Source: an uncultured Collinsella sp.
GTDB lineage: Bacteria > Actinomycetota > Coriobacteriia > Coriobacteriales > Coriobacteriaceae
Direction of reading: 5' to 3'
Assembly: GCA_900541135.1 (NCBI GenBank)
Contig: UQIG01000046.1
Span: forward strand, 1-12,295
DNA length: 12,295 nucleotides
Each line of letters opens with the position of its first letter. The stretch's first letter is position 1. This document shows, in pieces, positions 1-7,008 of the stretch. The notes beneath the pieces were generated by a model. That model had not been told where the DNA came from, ran no database searches, and saw only the letters and a list, made by a program, of their open reading frames with translations. Position numbers and translations under genes: made by a program.

Positions 1-985
1 GGATATACATGGCAGCCTGACCGGCAAAGCCGAGACCCTGCTCCTCGGAATAGGCCTGCAGGTAATCACCCGTAGGCAGAGCGTCGGCAAAGGTCGGGGT
101 GTCGAGACCGACCGAAGCCTGCAGGCTGTCGTCGCCAGCCTCCCGAACGGCGGTCGCGGCGCCCTCGGCGTCCCACTCACCCCAGGCGTCACCCGTGGCC
201 AGCAGGCCCAGCGGCGTGGCCACGACAAGCACGGCAACCAAGATGAGCGTCGGGACCAGCGAGGTCTTCTTTGCAGCAGCGCCCTCGGCAGCAAGCTGTC
301 CATCGGCGGCTTCGGGGCCGACGATAACGCTCGGCGCCGTCTTCTTGATAAAGCCGTAGATCGCGGCAGTCGCCACGCCCTCGACCACGCCGGCTACCAA
401 CATATGCGGGATCATCATGGCCGGAATGGCAATGGACAGCGGGAAGGGGCAGTACAGCGGAGCGCCCGAAGCATTCGTGAAAAGCATCGGCTGAATACCA
501 AACTCGATTGCTGCGCACAGGGCCGCCAGGCACAGGCCGACCCAGCCGCTTACGATGGCCGAGACCGAGGTGCCCCAGCTCTTGTCGTGCAAACGGCTGT
601 TAAGCGCGCGGAACACGATGGCTGCGGCAAACGGCAACACGAAGGCCATGTTAAAGCAGTTAGCGCCAAAGGACAGGATGCCGCCGTCGCCAAACAGCAG
701 CGCCTGCAGTGCCAGTGCGACCGAAACCGCAATGGCCGCGGCCTCGGGGCCCAGCAGCAGCGCGATGAGTGCACCGCCGACGGCGTGACCCGTGGTGCCG
801 CCGGGCAGCGGCACGTTAAACATCATGAGCAAGAAGGAGAACGCAGCGCAGATGCCCAGGAAAGCCATGTGCTCGCGATCGAGCGTGGCGCGTACCTTTT
901 TGATGCAATGGACCCAAACGGGCACCATCGCCACCGCCATAACGGCATCGGTCTGCGGGGACAGGTAGTTATCTGGAATGTGCAT
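1..985 (-). CDS. cbiM: CbiM/NikM-family ECF nickel/cobalt transporter subunit (partial)
   Basis: This is the membrane subunit that binds the metal ion in an energy-coupling-factor ABC importer for Ni2+ or Co2+. The reading frame stays open for 328 codons and runs off the window start, so the C-terminus is missing. It begins MHIPDNYLSP, the family signature in which Met1 and His2 help bind the metal; a second known ligand position, His67, is present in PGGTTGH (61-67). Several hydrophobic segments cover residues about 15-215. A further membrane segment near 243-263 leads into LLATGDAWGEWD, typical of the PDGLE/CbiN-like C-terminal part, so this may be a fused M-N type protein. The start is supported by GGGAGG six bases upstream. 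The remaining subunits (Q and O) would lie beyond the window. Family membership is clear. The metal is less so: homologues are often labelled cobalt transporters, but the operator upstream is of the NikR type, so I favour nickel. Confidence 0.9.
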   Translation of the reverse strand, partial: MHIPDNYLSPQTDAVMAVAMVPVWVHCIKKVRATLDREHMAFLGICAAFSFLLMMFNVPLPGGTTGHAVGGALIALLLGPEAAAIAVSVALALQALLFGDGGILSFGANCFNMAFVLPFAAAIVFRALNSRLHDKSWGTSVSAIVSGWVGLCLAALCAAIEFGIQPMLFTNASGAPLYCPFPLSIAIPAMMIPHMLVAGVVEGVATAAIYGFIKKTAPSVIVGPEAADGQLAAEGAAAKKTSLVPTLILVAVLVVATPLGLLATGDAWGEWDAEGAATAVREAGDDSLQASVGLDTPTFADALPTGDYLQAYSEEQGLGFAGQAAMYI

Positions 986-1042
986 ATACGCCTCCCGGTT
1001 ATCGACGCACAGAATTGCAACGCCGCTTGAATCACCTTGTCA

Positions 1043-1070
1043 GTGTTACGCATTGTCAGATTCGTAACAC
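1043..1070 (-). promoter_or_regulatory. NikR-type operator upstream of the metal transporter
   Basis: A perfect inverted repeat GTGTTAC-N14-GTAACAC lies here, symmetric on both strands; the match extends by one G/C pair inward to 8 bp arms. It sits just downstream of the predicted transcription start and about 58 bases before the transporter start codon. From memory, the nickel-responsive repressor NikR is described as recognising GTGTTAC-N13/14-GTAACAC in many non-enteric lineages, and this site matches exactly. Bound here, a repressor would block early elongation or initiation. No nikR gene is in the window, so the identity of the regulator is an inference from motif and context. Confidence 0.75.
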
Positions 1071-1080
1071 GCCGCGGGCT

Positions 1081-1109
1081 ATCATAGCAAAACGGCGCAC
1101 TGCCGACAA
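1081..1109 (-). promoter_or_regulatory. Promoter of the CbiM/NikM gene
   Basis: On the minus strand, a -35 box TTGTCG (1109-1104) and a -10 box TATGAT (1086-1081) are separated by exactly 17 bases. TGC directly before the -10 box adds an extended -10 element. The start point should fall near 1074, leaving a leader of roughly 90 bases that contains the operator. The -35 box lies in the loop of the preceding terminator hairpin. Confidence 0.6.
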
Positions 1110-1123
1110 AGCAGCACGCCGTT
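1087..1123 (-). terminator. Intrinsic terminator after pheT
   Basis: On the minus strand the arms 1123-1111 and 1103-1091 form a 13 bp stem with two internal G-U pairs and a 7-base loop (TTTGTCG). It is followed by a short U tract, TTTT then GC. It lies about 110 bases beyond the pheT stop and would end pheST transcription before the transporter gene. The tail is short, so termination may be incomplete. The opposite strand has no U tract. Confidence 0.55.
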
Positions 1124-1230
1124 ATGTAATGCGCGTGTCATATATGAAGGCTCAACGGTGCCTTATACCGAAAACAGCAGTCACGTAAGACTCGGCGGCA
1201 GCCGACGCTGGCCTATATCCGGCGCAGGAC

Positions 1231-3684
1231 CTAGCCGCGGACCTCGCCGTTTACGCCCTTGCACACCTTGGTGACGATCTTCTGGTGCGCCTTTTCGACC
1301 TCTTCGCTGGTGAGCGTGTGGTCGTCGGAGCGATACGTAAGCGCAAAGGCCATGGATTTCTTGCCCTTGCCGATGCGGACCGGATCGCGGTAGACATCGA
1401 ACAGGCGCACGCCCTCGAGCAGCTTGCCGCCGGCACTCGTAATACGACGCTCAAGATCCTCGCAGGTCACAGTGTTGTCAACCACGATAGCGAGGTCGTG
1501 CTCAACGGCCGGGTACTGCGAGAACTCACGGTAGTTCTCCTGGTTGCGGGCGCCCTTGATCAGCTTATCCAAGTCGAGCTCAAAGGCGACGACGACCTCG
1601 TCAATGCCCATAGCCTCGCGCGCCTCGGGGTGGATCTCGCCGACCCAACCCAGCACGGTGCCGCCGGACAGGACCTCGGCAGCACGACCCGGCTGCAGGA
1701 AGGCATAGCCCTCGCCCTCGACGGGACGGAAGCGAACCTTCTCGATGCGCAGCTGGGCGAGCAGCTCCTCGACGATGCCCTTGCCAAAGAAGAAACGCAG
1801 CTTGCGGTACTTCATGCTCCAAGACTGCTCGCTCCACTGGCCCGAGAGCACGCCCGCGACGGACTTGGTCTCCTTGGGCAGGCTGGCGTTCTCGCGGCCA
1901 TGGAACAGGCTGCCGACCTCGTACAGGTGTACGTTGGGCGTACCGTGCGCCTCGTTATAGGCAACGGACTGCAACAGACCCGGCAGCAGCGAGCGGCGCA
2001 TCTCGGTCTGCTCGGCCACCAGCGGGTTCATGAGTACCACGGGGCAGCCGCGGCCCTCGGTGGACATGCCGATCTTCTCCAGGTCGCCCGGAGCGGCAAA
2101 GCCAAAGGTCGTGGTCTCGTTGAGGCCGCAGGCGCGCAGGATCTCGCCGACCTTGCGGGTGAGCTTCTGCTCGCGAGTCAGGCCGCCGATGTGGTTCTTG
2201 GCAGCCGGGATGGTCGCCGTCACGCGGCCCATGCCCCACAGGCGCAGGACCTCCTCGATCAGGTCGATCTCGCGCGGCAGGTCGGGGCGGAAGCTCGGCG
2301 GGGTAACCATAAAGTCCTCGCCGTCGCACTCGACGGTGCAGCCCAGACGGGTGAGCGAACGCTCGATAAAGTCGGGCTCGATATCGGCACCGCAAATGGC
2401 GTGCACGCGGGCCAGGCGCAGCTTGATGCTGTCGATGGTCTTGGGCGCGGGGAAAACGTCGACATAGCCGGGAGCAACCTCGCCGCCGGCAATCTCCTCG
2501 ATGAGCGCGCAGGTAACGTTGGCGACATCCACGCAGCCGGTCTCGTCGACCTGACGCTCAAAGCGAATGGAGGCGTCGGAGATCAGCGACAGATCGCGGC
2601 TGGTGTGCGAAGTGCGACCGGCGTTGAAGCAGGCACTCTCGACCATCACGTCGACGGTGTCGTCCTCGATCTCGGAATCCATGCCGCCCATAACGCCGGC
2701 CAGCGCCACGGGACGCTCGCCGTCGGTAATGAGGCCCATGCCGGCGTCGAGCGTGCGCTCCTCGCCGTCGAGGGTCGTAAACTTCTCGTCCTGTTGGGCG
2801 GCGCGAACCACCACGTGACGCCTGCCATCGCGCTCGGCAAAGGTGTCCAGGTCAAAGGCGTGCAGCGGCTGACCGGTGAGCATCATCACGTAATTGGTGA
2901 TGTCGACGATGTTGTTGTGCGGACGCACGCCCAGGGCGTTGAGGCGCTTGACCATCCAGTCGGGCGAGGGGCCGACCTTCACGTTGCGCACGATGCGGGC
3001 GACGTAGCGGTCGCACAGGCCCTCGTCGGCAATCTCGACCGAAAGCTCGTCGTCGGTCGCGCGGCCGGTCTCGGCCTTGATGGCGGGCAGCTCAACGTGA
3101 AAATCGCGGTCGAAGATGGCGCCGGTCTCGCGGGCCATGCCGATCATGGACAGGCAGTCGGGACGGTTGGGCGTAATCTCGCAGTCGAGCACGGTGTCGC
3201 TCGAGCCCACATACTCGGCAAACGGCATGCCGCAGGGCGTATCCTCGGGCAGGATCATAATGCCGGAGTGGTCGCCGCCCAGGCCGAGCTCGCGCGCGGA
3301 GCAGTTCATGCCCATGGACACGACGCCGCGAAGCTTGCTTTTCTTGATCTTGACGTCGCCGGGCAGAACTGCGCCGATCATGGCCGTGACGATGTGGTCG
3401 CCGGCCTCAAAGTTCTGCGCGCCGCAGACGATCTGCAGCGGAGCGGGGTTGCCGTCGGCGTCGAGGTTCTTGTCGCCCACGTCGACCGAGCACACATACA
3501 TGTGGTCGCTATCGGGGTGCGGGGTCTTGGTGAGCACCTTGGCGGTCACCACGTGGTCGAAGGACTCGCCCACGGTGTCGATCGCCTCGACCTCGGTGCC
3601 GGTACGGATATATTCGTCCGAAAGGGTCTTGGGATCCTCCGGAATATCGATCATGGTCTTGAGCCAGTCGTAAGAAACGCGCAT
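1231..3684 (-). CDS. pheT: Phenylalanyl-tRNA synthetase beta subunit
   Basis: PheT is the beta subunit of the cytoplasmic alpha2-beta2 enzyme that charges tRNA-Phe with phenylalanine; it binds tRNA and carries the editing site. At 817 residues it has the normal full length. Domains in order: N-terminal piece starting MRVSYDWLK; OB-fold tRNA-binding domain about 43-155; B3/B4 editing domain about 215-385, with GQPLHAFD at 271-278 and GGMDSE at 333-338; B5 domain about 408-480, with PPSFRPDLPREIDLIEEVLR; inactive synthetase-like core about 490-700; C-terminal anticodon-binding FDX-ACB domain about 717-812, starting SQYPAVEHDLAIVV. The start codon follows AAGGAG by 9 bases. It lies 63 bases after pheS on the same strand; a small GGCT/AGCC stem in the gap is not a convincing terminator, so the two genes should form one transcript under the T-box. 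Nothing is broken or missing. Confidence 0.98.
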   Translation of the reverse strand: MRVSYDWLKTMIDIPEDPKTLSDEYIRTGTEVEAIDTVGESFDHVVTAKVLTKTPHPDSDHMYVCSVDVGDKNLDADGNPAPLQIVCGAQNFEAGDHIVTAMIGAVLPGDVKIKKSKLRGVVSMGMNCSARELGLGGDHSGIMILPEDTPCGMPFAEYVGSSDTVLDCEITPNRPDCLSMIGMARETGAIFDRDFHVELPAIKAETGRATDDELSVEIADEGLCDRYVARIVRNVKVGPSPDWMVKRLNALGVRPHNNIVDITNYVMMLTGQPLHAFDLDTFAERDGRRHVVVRAAQQDEKFTTLDGEERTLDAGMGLITDGERPVALAGVMGGMDSEIEDDTVDVMVESACFNAGRTSHTSRDLSLISDASIRFERQVDETGCVDVANVTCALIEEIAGGEVAPGYVDVFPAPKTIDSIKLRLARVHAICGADIEPDFIERSLTRLGCTVECDGEDFMVTPPSFRPDLPREIDLIEEVLRLWGMGRVTATIPAAKNHIGGLTREQKLTRKVGEILRACGLNETTTFGFAAPGDLEKIGMSTEGRGCPVVLMNPLVAEQTEMRRSLLPGLLQSVAYNEAHGTPNVHLYEVGSLFHGRENASLPKETKSVAGVLSGQWSEQSWSMKYRKLRFFFGKGIVEELLAQLRIEKVRFRPVEGEGYAFLQPGRAAEVLSGGTVLGWVGEIHPEAREAMGIDEVVVAFELDLDKLIKGARNQENYREFSQYPAVEHDLAIVVDNTVTCEDLERRITSAGGKLLEGVRLFDVYRDPVRIGKGKKSMAFALTYRSDDHTLTSEEVEKAHQKIVTKVCKGVNGEVRG

Positions 3685-3747
3685 ATAACTGGTCTCCTTT
3701 CATAAATGCGGCTTTGAGCCGGAAACTGCAACTAAGAAGAAAGCGTT

Positions 3748-4824
3748 CTAGAACTGGTTCAAGAACCTCATGTCACCAGTCATCAACGTGCGCAGATCGG
3801 GCAGGTCGTAGCGCAGGGCCGCGACGCGCTCGGCGCCAATGCCAAAGGCGAAGCCGGTGTACTTCTCGGGGTCGATGCCGCAGTTGATCAGGACGTTGGG
3901 GTCGACCATGCCGCAGCCCAGGATCTCGATCCAGCCGCTGTGCTTGCAGAAGTTGCAGCCCTTGCCGCCGCACACGTGGCAGCTCACGTCCACCTCGCAG
4001 GAAGGCTCGGTGAAGGGGAAGAAGTGCGGGCGGTAACGCGTCTTGCGATCCTCGCCAAACATGCACTTAACAAAGTAGTCGAGCGTGCCCTTAAGATCGC
4101 CAAAGGTGATGCCCTCGTCGACGACCAGGCCCTCGATCTGGTTGAACTGCGGCAGATGGCAGGCGTCGGCCGTGTCGGGACGATAGACGGTGCCCGGGCA
4201 GATCATGTAGATGGGCGGCTTTTGCGACTCCATGGTGTGGATCTGCACGCCCGAGGTCTGGGTGCGCAGCAGTACGTCGGACTCGCCATGGGCATGCGCC
4301 TCGGGGTGCGCGACGCTGCCGGGGTTGTTGTCGACCACGTAGAAGGTATCGCGGGCCGAGCGGCTCGGGTGATCCATGGGGGCGTTGAGCGCGGTGAAGT
4401 TGTAGTAGGAGGTATCGACCATGGGGCCGGACTCGACGGTGTAGCCGATGCCGCAGAAAATGTCCTCGGCCTCCTCGATGATCTGCTTGATCAGGTGCTG
4501 GTGACCGATCTGCGGACGGATGCCCGGCAGCGTGATGTCGACGGCCTCGTGCTCGAGTGCGTGCTTGAGGGCGGCGGCCTTCATCTCGGTGGTGCGCTCG
4601 TCGAGCATGCCCTCGATCAGCTGGCGCATCTCGTTGGCGCGTTTGCCCATCATGGGACGATCCTCGGGGGCGAGCTTGCCCATCATGCGCATCAGGCCGG
4701 TGATACGGCCCTTGCGACCGAGCAGCTCAACGCGCGCAGCCTCGAGCTTGGCGGCGTCGTCGGCGCTAGTGACGAGCTCCTTGGCCTCTTCCTCGAGTTT
4801 GACCAGATCATCAATCAGACTCAT
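3748..4824 (-). CDS. pheS: Phenylalanyl-tRNA synthetase alpha subunit
   Basis: PheS is the catalytic class II subunit that activates phenylalanine with ATP and transfers it to tRNA-Phe. The protein has 358 residues. An N-terminal coiled-coil arm (about 1-90) leads to the catalytic core: NFTALNAPMDHPSRSARDTFY (142-162), LLRTQTSG (185-192), motif 2 region HLPQFNQIEG (223-232), the phenylalanine pocket FFPFTEPSCEV (268-278) and motif 3 GFAFGIGAERVAALRY (324-339). Four cysteines (282, 285, 290, 293) form a CxxC-x4-CxxC cluster before GWIEILGCGMV. Between DTFY and LLRT there is an extra His-containing stretch absent from the E. coli and Bacillus enzymes as I recall them. The frame is open upstream, but the first ATG there lies inside the leader terminator. 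The start chosen (MSLIDDLVKL) follows AAAGGGAAG and begins where homology begins. Confidence 0.97.
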   Translation of the reverse strand: MSLIDDLVKLEEEAKELVTSADDAAKLEAARVELLGRKGRITGLMRMMGKLAPEDRPMMGKRANEMRQLIEGMLDERTTEMKAAALKHALEHEAVDITLPGIRPQIGHQHLIKQIIEEAEDIFCGIGYTVESGPMVDTSYYNFTALNAPMDHPSRSARDTFYVVDNNPGSVAHPEAHAHGESDVLLRTQTSGVQIHTMESQKPPIYMICPGTVYRPDTADACHLPQFNQIEGLVVDEGITFGDLKGTLDYFVKCMFGEDRKTRYRPHFFPFTEPSCEVDVSCHVCGGKGCNFCKHSGWIEILGCGMVDPNVLINCGIDPEKYTGFAFGIGAERVAALRYDLPDLRTLMTGDMRFLNQF

Positions 4825-4909
4825 GTCTTCCCTTTCGTCTCTCGCGTATCCGCGCTCCGGGACGGCTGACGCCGCCCGATGCTGCGGATGCGCGGCCCGG
4901 TTCGGTAAC

Positions 4910-4950
4910 AAAAAACCGCCCTCGGGCATGTGCATTGCCCAAGGACGGTT
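4910..4950 (-). terminator. Attenuator terminator of the pheST T-box leader
   Basis: On the minus strand 4950-4937 pairs with 4927-4914 in a 14 bp stem (with G-U pairs) and a 9-base loop. The stem ends in a run of six U (4915-4910). The CCUU at 4944-4941 in its 5' arm is also the partner of AAGG (4970-4967) in the antiterminator, so the two folds exclude each other. Confidence 0.9.
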
Positions 4951-5195
4951 GAATTCCGCGGTACCACCTTGTTTGACCCGGCGGATGTCTGGCCCGCCGC
5001 GCCCACTCTGCGCCCCTTATCGCGAGGCTCACGGCTTCCCTACTGGGGCTTCGCCGCCGCTGGCCGCGCGCCCGTTGAGGTTGCTGCTCGGGAGTGAACG
5101 CTTGGCCCTTGCCACCGCAGGAAGGCTTGCAGCCCATGACCTTCCCTCTCTTGCCGGCGACGCGGCGGGCAAAACCCTCTCCGTCAACGCATTGG
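4910..5195 (-). ncRNA. T-box riboswitch leader (tRNA-Phe) of pheST
   Basis: The leader RNA senses uncharged tRNA-Phe and lets transcription into pheST proceed. The diagnostic T-box AAGGTGGTACCGCGG lies at 4970-4956. Its UGGU bulge (4966-4963) can pair with an ACCA tRNA end. Stem I starts near GTTGACGGAG (about 5188). Its distal part shows GAGAGGGAAGG then a GGGCTGCAAG loop and CCTTCC (about 5151-5120), resembling the conserved AG-bulge and terminal loop that contact the tRNA elbow. The specifier triplet appears to be UUC at 5098-5096, followed by A, a Phe codon, agreeing with the genes downstream. The antiterminator (AAGG with CCUU at 4944-4941) competes with the terminator at 4950-4910. This is a transcriptional type. 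The 5' boundary and the region between the specifier and T-box were not folded in detail. Confidence 0.93.
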
Positions 5196-5200
5196 GCTAT

Positions 5201-5206
5201 AGGATA
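5201..5206 (-). promoter_or_regulatory. Candidate -10 box of the T-box/pheST promoter
   Basis: TATCCT on the minus strand lies about 15 bases before the start of Stem I, where the promoter must be. I find no recognisable -35 box at 16-18 bases upstream, so the exact hexamer is uncertain; an overlapping alternative is TATAGC at 5201-5196. Confidence 0.35.
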
Positions 5207-5327
5207 ACACATTTCGCGAGCGCATCGCCGCGTTCCGTTTTGTTCGCGCTGGGTACAAGGCAGGTAGCTGTGCAAATTGGCCGCGCACCCGCCTGCGGCG
5301 CTCGGCCTGCGAGATTAAGGATACGGT

Positions 5328-6911
5328 ATGGGAAAGAAACTCGATAAGAAGGCCCAGGCCGCCGTGGCAAAGGCTGCCAAGGGCGTCAAGGCTGCTAAAG
5401 TCGACAAGGCCGTCAAAAAGTTCCGCAAACTCGAGGGCAAGCTGTGGACTCGCGAGTACCTGCTCAAGATTGCCGAGTTCGATGGAGCGACGATTGCTCC
5501 TGCCAACGGTGCTGCCGCCCGTGCCGACGCCATGGGCACGCTTGCCGGCGAGCATCACAAGCTACTGACCAGCGAGAAGTCCGTTGAGCTCGTACGCTCG
5601 TTAGCGCGCGAGACGGTTGCAGGCGGACACGTAGACGACCCGCAGCTGCTCGACGAGATCCGCGTGCTCGGCCGCGACCAGCGCGAGGCAAGCGTTATTC
5701 CTACCGAGGAGGCCGAGGCCTGGACCAGGCTCACCTGCGAGGCCGACGCCGTGTGGCACAAGGCCAAGACGGCCAACGACTGGGCGAGTTTTGAGCCCTA
5801 TGTGGATAGAATCATCGCCCAACTTAAGCATCAGGCCGAACTCATGGACCCCAAGCGCGACCCATACGACGTTTGGCTCGACCAGTACGAGCGCGGCCTT
5901 TCCGCCAAGAGCTTCGATGCGTTTTGCGATGAGGTTAAGGCGACGGTCGTGCCGCTCGTGCACGCCATCGGCGAGCGCGGCCAGCAGCCCGCTGCCGACT
6001 TTTTGCACGCCCGCGTGCCCGAGGCCGCCCAGCGCGCCATGAGCTTCGACCTTATGAAGCTCGTCGGCCTGAACCTGAACGACACCACGCTTGCCTTTAC
6101 CGAACACCCGTTTAGCGAGGGCTTTGCCGTGGGTGACGCGCGCATCGCGACACACATCTACGAGAACGATTGCATCTCCAACGTCTACAGCATCATCCAC
6201 GAGGCGGGACATGCCATGTACGAGCTGGGCGTCAATCCCGCCTATGCGCGCACCTGTCTTGAGGGCGGCACCTCCATGGGCATCCACGAGAGCCAGAGCC
6301 GCTTTTTCGAGAACACCGTGGGTCGCAGCCGTGCCTTTATGGGACCGCTGCTCGAGGTGCTGCGCCGCCACGCACCCGAGGTCTACGGCGACGTCGACGA
6401 GGACACGCTCTACCACGCCGTGAACATTGCGCAGCCTTCGCTGATCCGCACCGAGGCCGACGAGCTCACCTATCCGCTGCACGTTATGGTGCGCTACGAG
6501 ATCGAGCGCATGCTGTTTGCCGGCGAGGCCACAGCCAAGGATATCCCCGCGCTTTGGAATCGCTTCATGGATGAGTACCTGGGCATTCCGGTTCCCGACG
6601 ACACGCGTGGTTGCCTGCAGGATACGCACTGGAGCGGCGGCTCGTTTGGCTACTTCCCCACCTATGCGCTGGGCAGCGCCTACGACGCCATGTTTGTGCC
6701 GGCCATGTGCCGCGACGGCGTCGACCTTACCGGCGCCTGCGCGAGCGGCGACCTGACACCCGTCCGCGCCTGGCTGGGCGAGCACATTTGGCAGTGGGGC
6801 CGCGCCAAGGACGCGCCGGAGCTCATCAAGGGCGCCTGCGGCATGGCATTCGATGCCCGCTACTACTGCAGCTACCTGCAGGACAAGTTCACCACGCTCT
6901 ACGAGCTGTAA
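5328..6911 (+). CDS. M32 family zinc carboxypeptidase (carboxypeptidase Taq type)
   Basis: This is a cytoplasmic metallo-carboxypeptidase that removes residues one by one from the C-terminus of peptides. At 527 residues it is slightly longer than the usual 500 or so. The zinc site HEAGH lies at 291-295 (His291 and His295 ligands, Glu292 catalytic) and the third ligand region GIHESQSR at 318-325 (Glu321). Other M32 landmarks are DPYD (178-181), HPFSEGFAVGDARIATH (260-276), IRTEADELTYPLH (373-385) and GYFPTYALG (441-449). The first 35 residues are a lysine/alanine-rich extension (MGKKLDKKAQ...). No signal peptide is seen. The start is supported by TAAGGA 7 bases upstream. It is divergent from pheST with about 120 bases between the gene and the T-box promoter, and convergent with glmM. 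No clear promoter was found in that gap. The family call is secure; the physiological substrate is unknown. Confidence 0.95.
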   Translation: MGKKLDKKAQAAVAKAAKGVKAAKVDKAVKKFRKLEGKLWTREYLLKIAEFDGATIAPANGAAARADAMGTLAGEHHKLLTSEKSVELVRSLARETVAGGHVDDPQLLDEIRVLGRDQREASVIPTEEAEAWTRLTCEADAVWHKAKTANDWASFEPYVDRIIAQLKHQAELMDPKRDPYDVWLDQYERGLSAKSFDAFCDEVKATVVPLVHAIGERGQQPAADFLHARVPEAAQRAMSFDLMKLVGLNLNDTTLAFTEHPFSEGFAVGDARIATHIYENDCISNVYSIIHEAGHAMYELGVNPAYARTCLEGGTSMGIHESQSRFFENTVGRSRAFMGPLLEVLRRHAPEVYGDVDEDTLYHAVNIAQPSLIRTEADELTYPLHVMVRYEIERMLFAGEATAKDIPALWNRFMDEYLGIPVPDDTRGCLQDTHWSGGSFGYFPTYALGSAYDAMFVPAMCRDGVDLTGACASGDLTPVRAWLGEHIWQWGRAKDAPELIKGACGMAFDARYYCSYLQDKFTTLYEL

Positions 6912-6933
6912 GGCATAACCGACACGCCAACGC

Positions 6934-6972
6934 AAAGGGGACGCCGTGGAACCAATCCGCAGCGTCCCCTTT
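6934..6972. terminator. Convergent-gap hairpin, possible bidirectional terminator
   Basis: AAAGGGGACGC (6934-6944) and GCGTCCCCTTT (6962-6972) are perfect 11-base inverted arms. The interior can extend the stem with GTGGA/TCCGC around an ACCAA loop. Because the arms are symmetric, both strands give a GC-rich stem ending in UUU, though neither has a long U run. It lies between the 3' ends of the M32 peptidase gene and glmM. It may instead be part of a dispersed REP-like repeat. Confidence 0.55.
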
Positions 6973-7000
6973 CCACCTAGTCGTTTAAGAACGTCCCCAA
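6934..7000. repeat. REP-like intergenic element (GTCCCC motif)
   Basis: The core ACGTCCCC-like string recurs: CGTCCCC at 6963-6969 beside its inverted copy GGGGACG at 6937-6943, and ACGTCCCC again at 6991-6998. The composition and palindromic build in a convergent gap resemble REP sequences. That it is dispersed in the genome is a guess and cannot be seen from one copy. Confidence 0.3.
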
Positions 7001-7008
7001 TGACTACC

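Noticed and set aside
986..1230. Cobalamin riboswitch upstream of the CbiM-like gene
   Set aside because: The leader after the predicted start is only about 90 bases and contains a protein operator; no B12-box-like sequence was seen.
1285..3705. An 806-codon open frame on the plus strand, opposite pheT
   Set aside because: It is the antisense of a certain gene. Long antisense frames are expected in high-GC DNA with G/C third positions, and its translation is low-complexity with no recognisable domain.
4825..4935. N-terminal extension of PheS by 37 residues from an upstream ATG
   Set aside because: The extra codons come from the T-box terminator hairpin and leader. The internal ATG at 4824 has a ribosome site and matches the family start.
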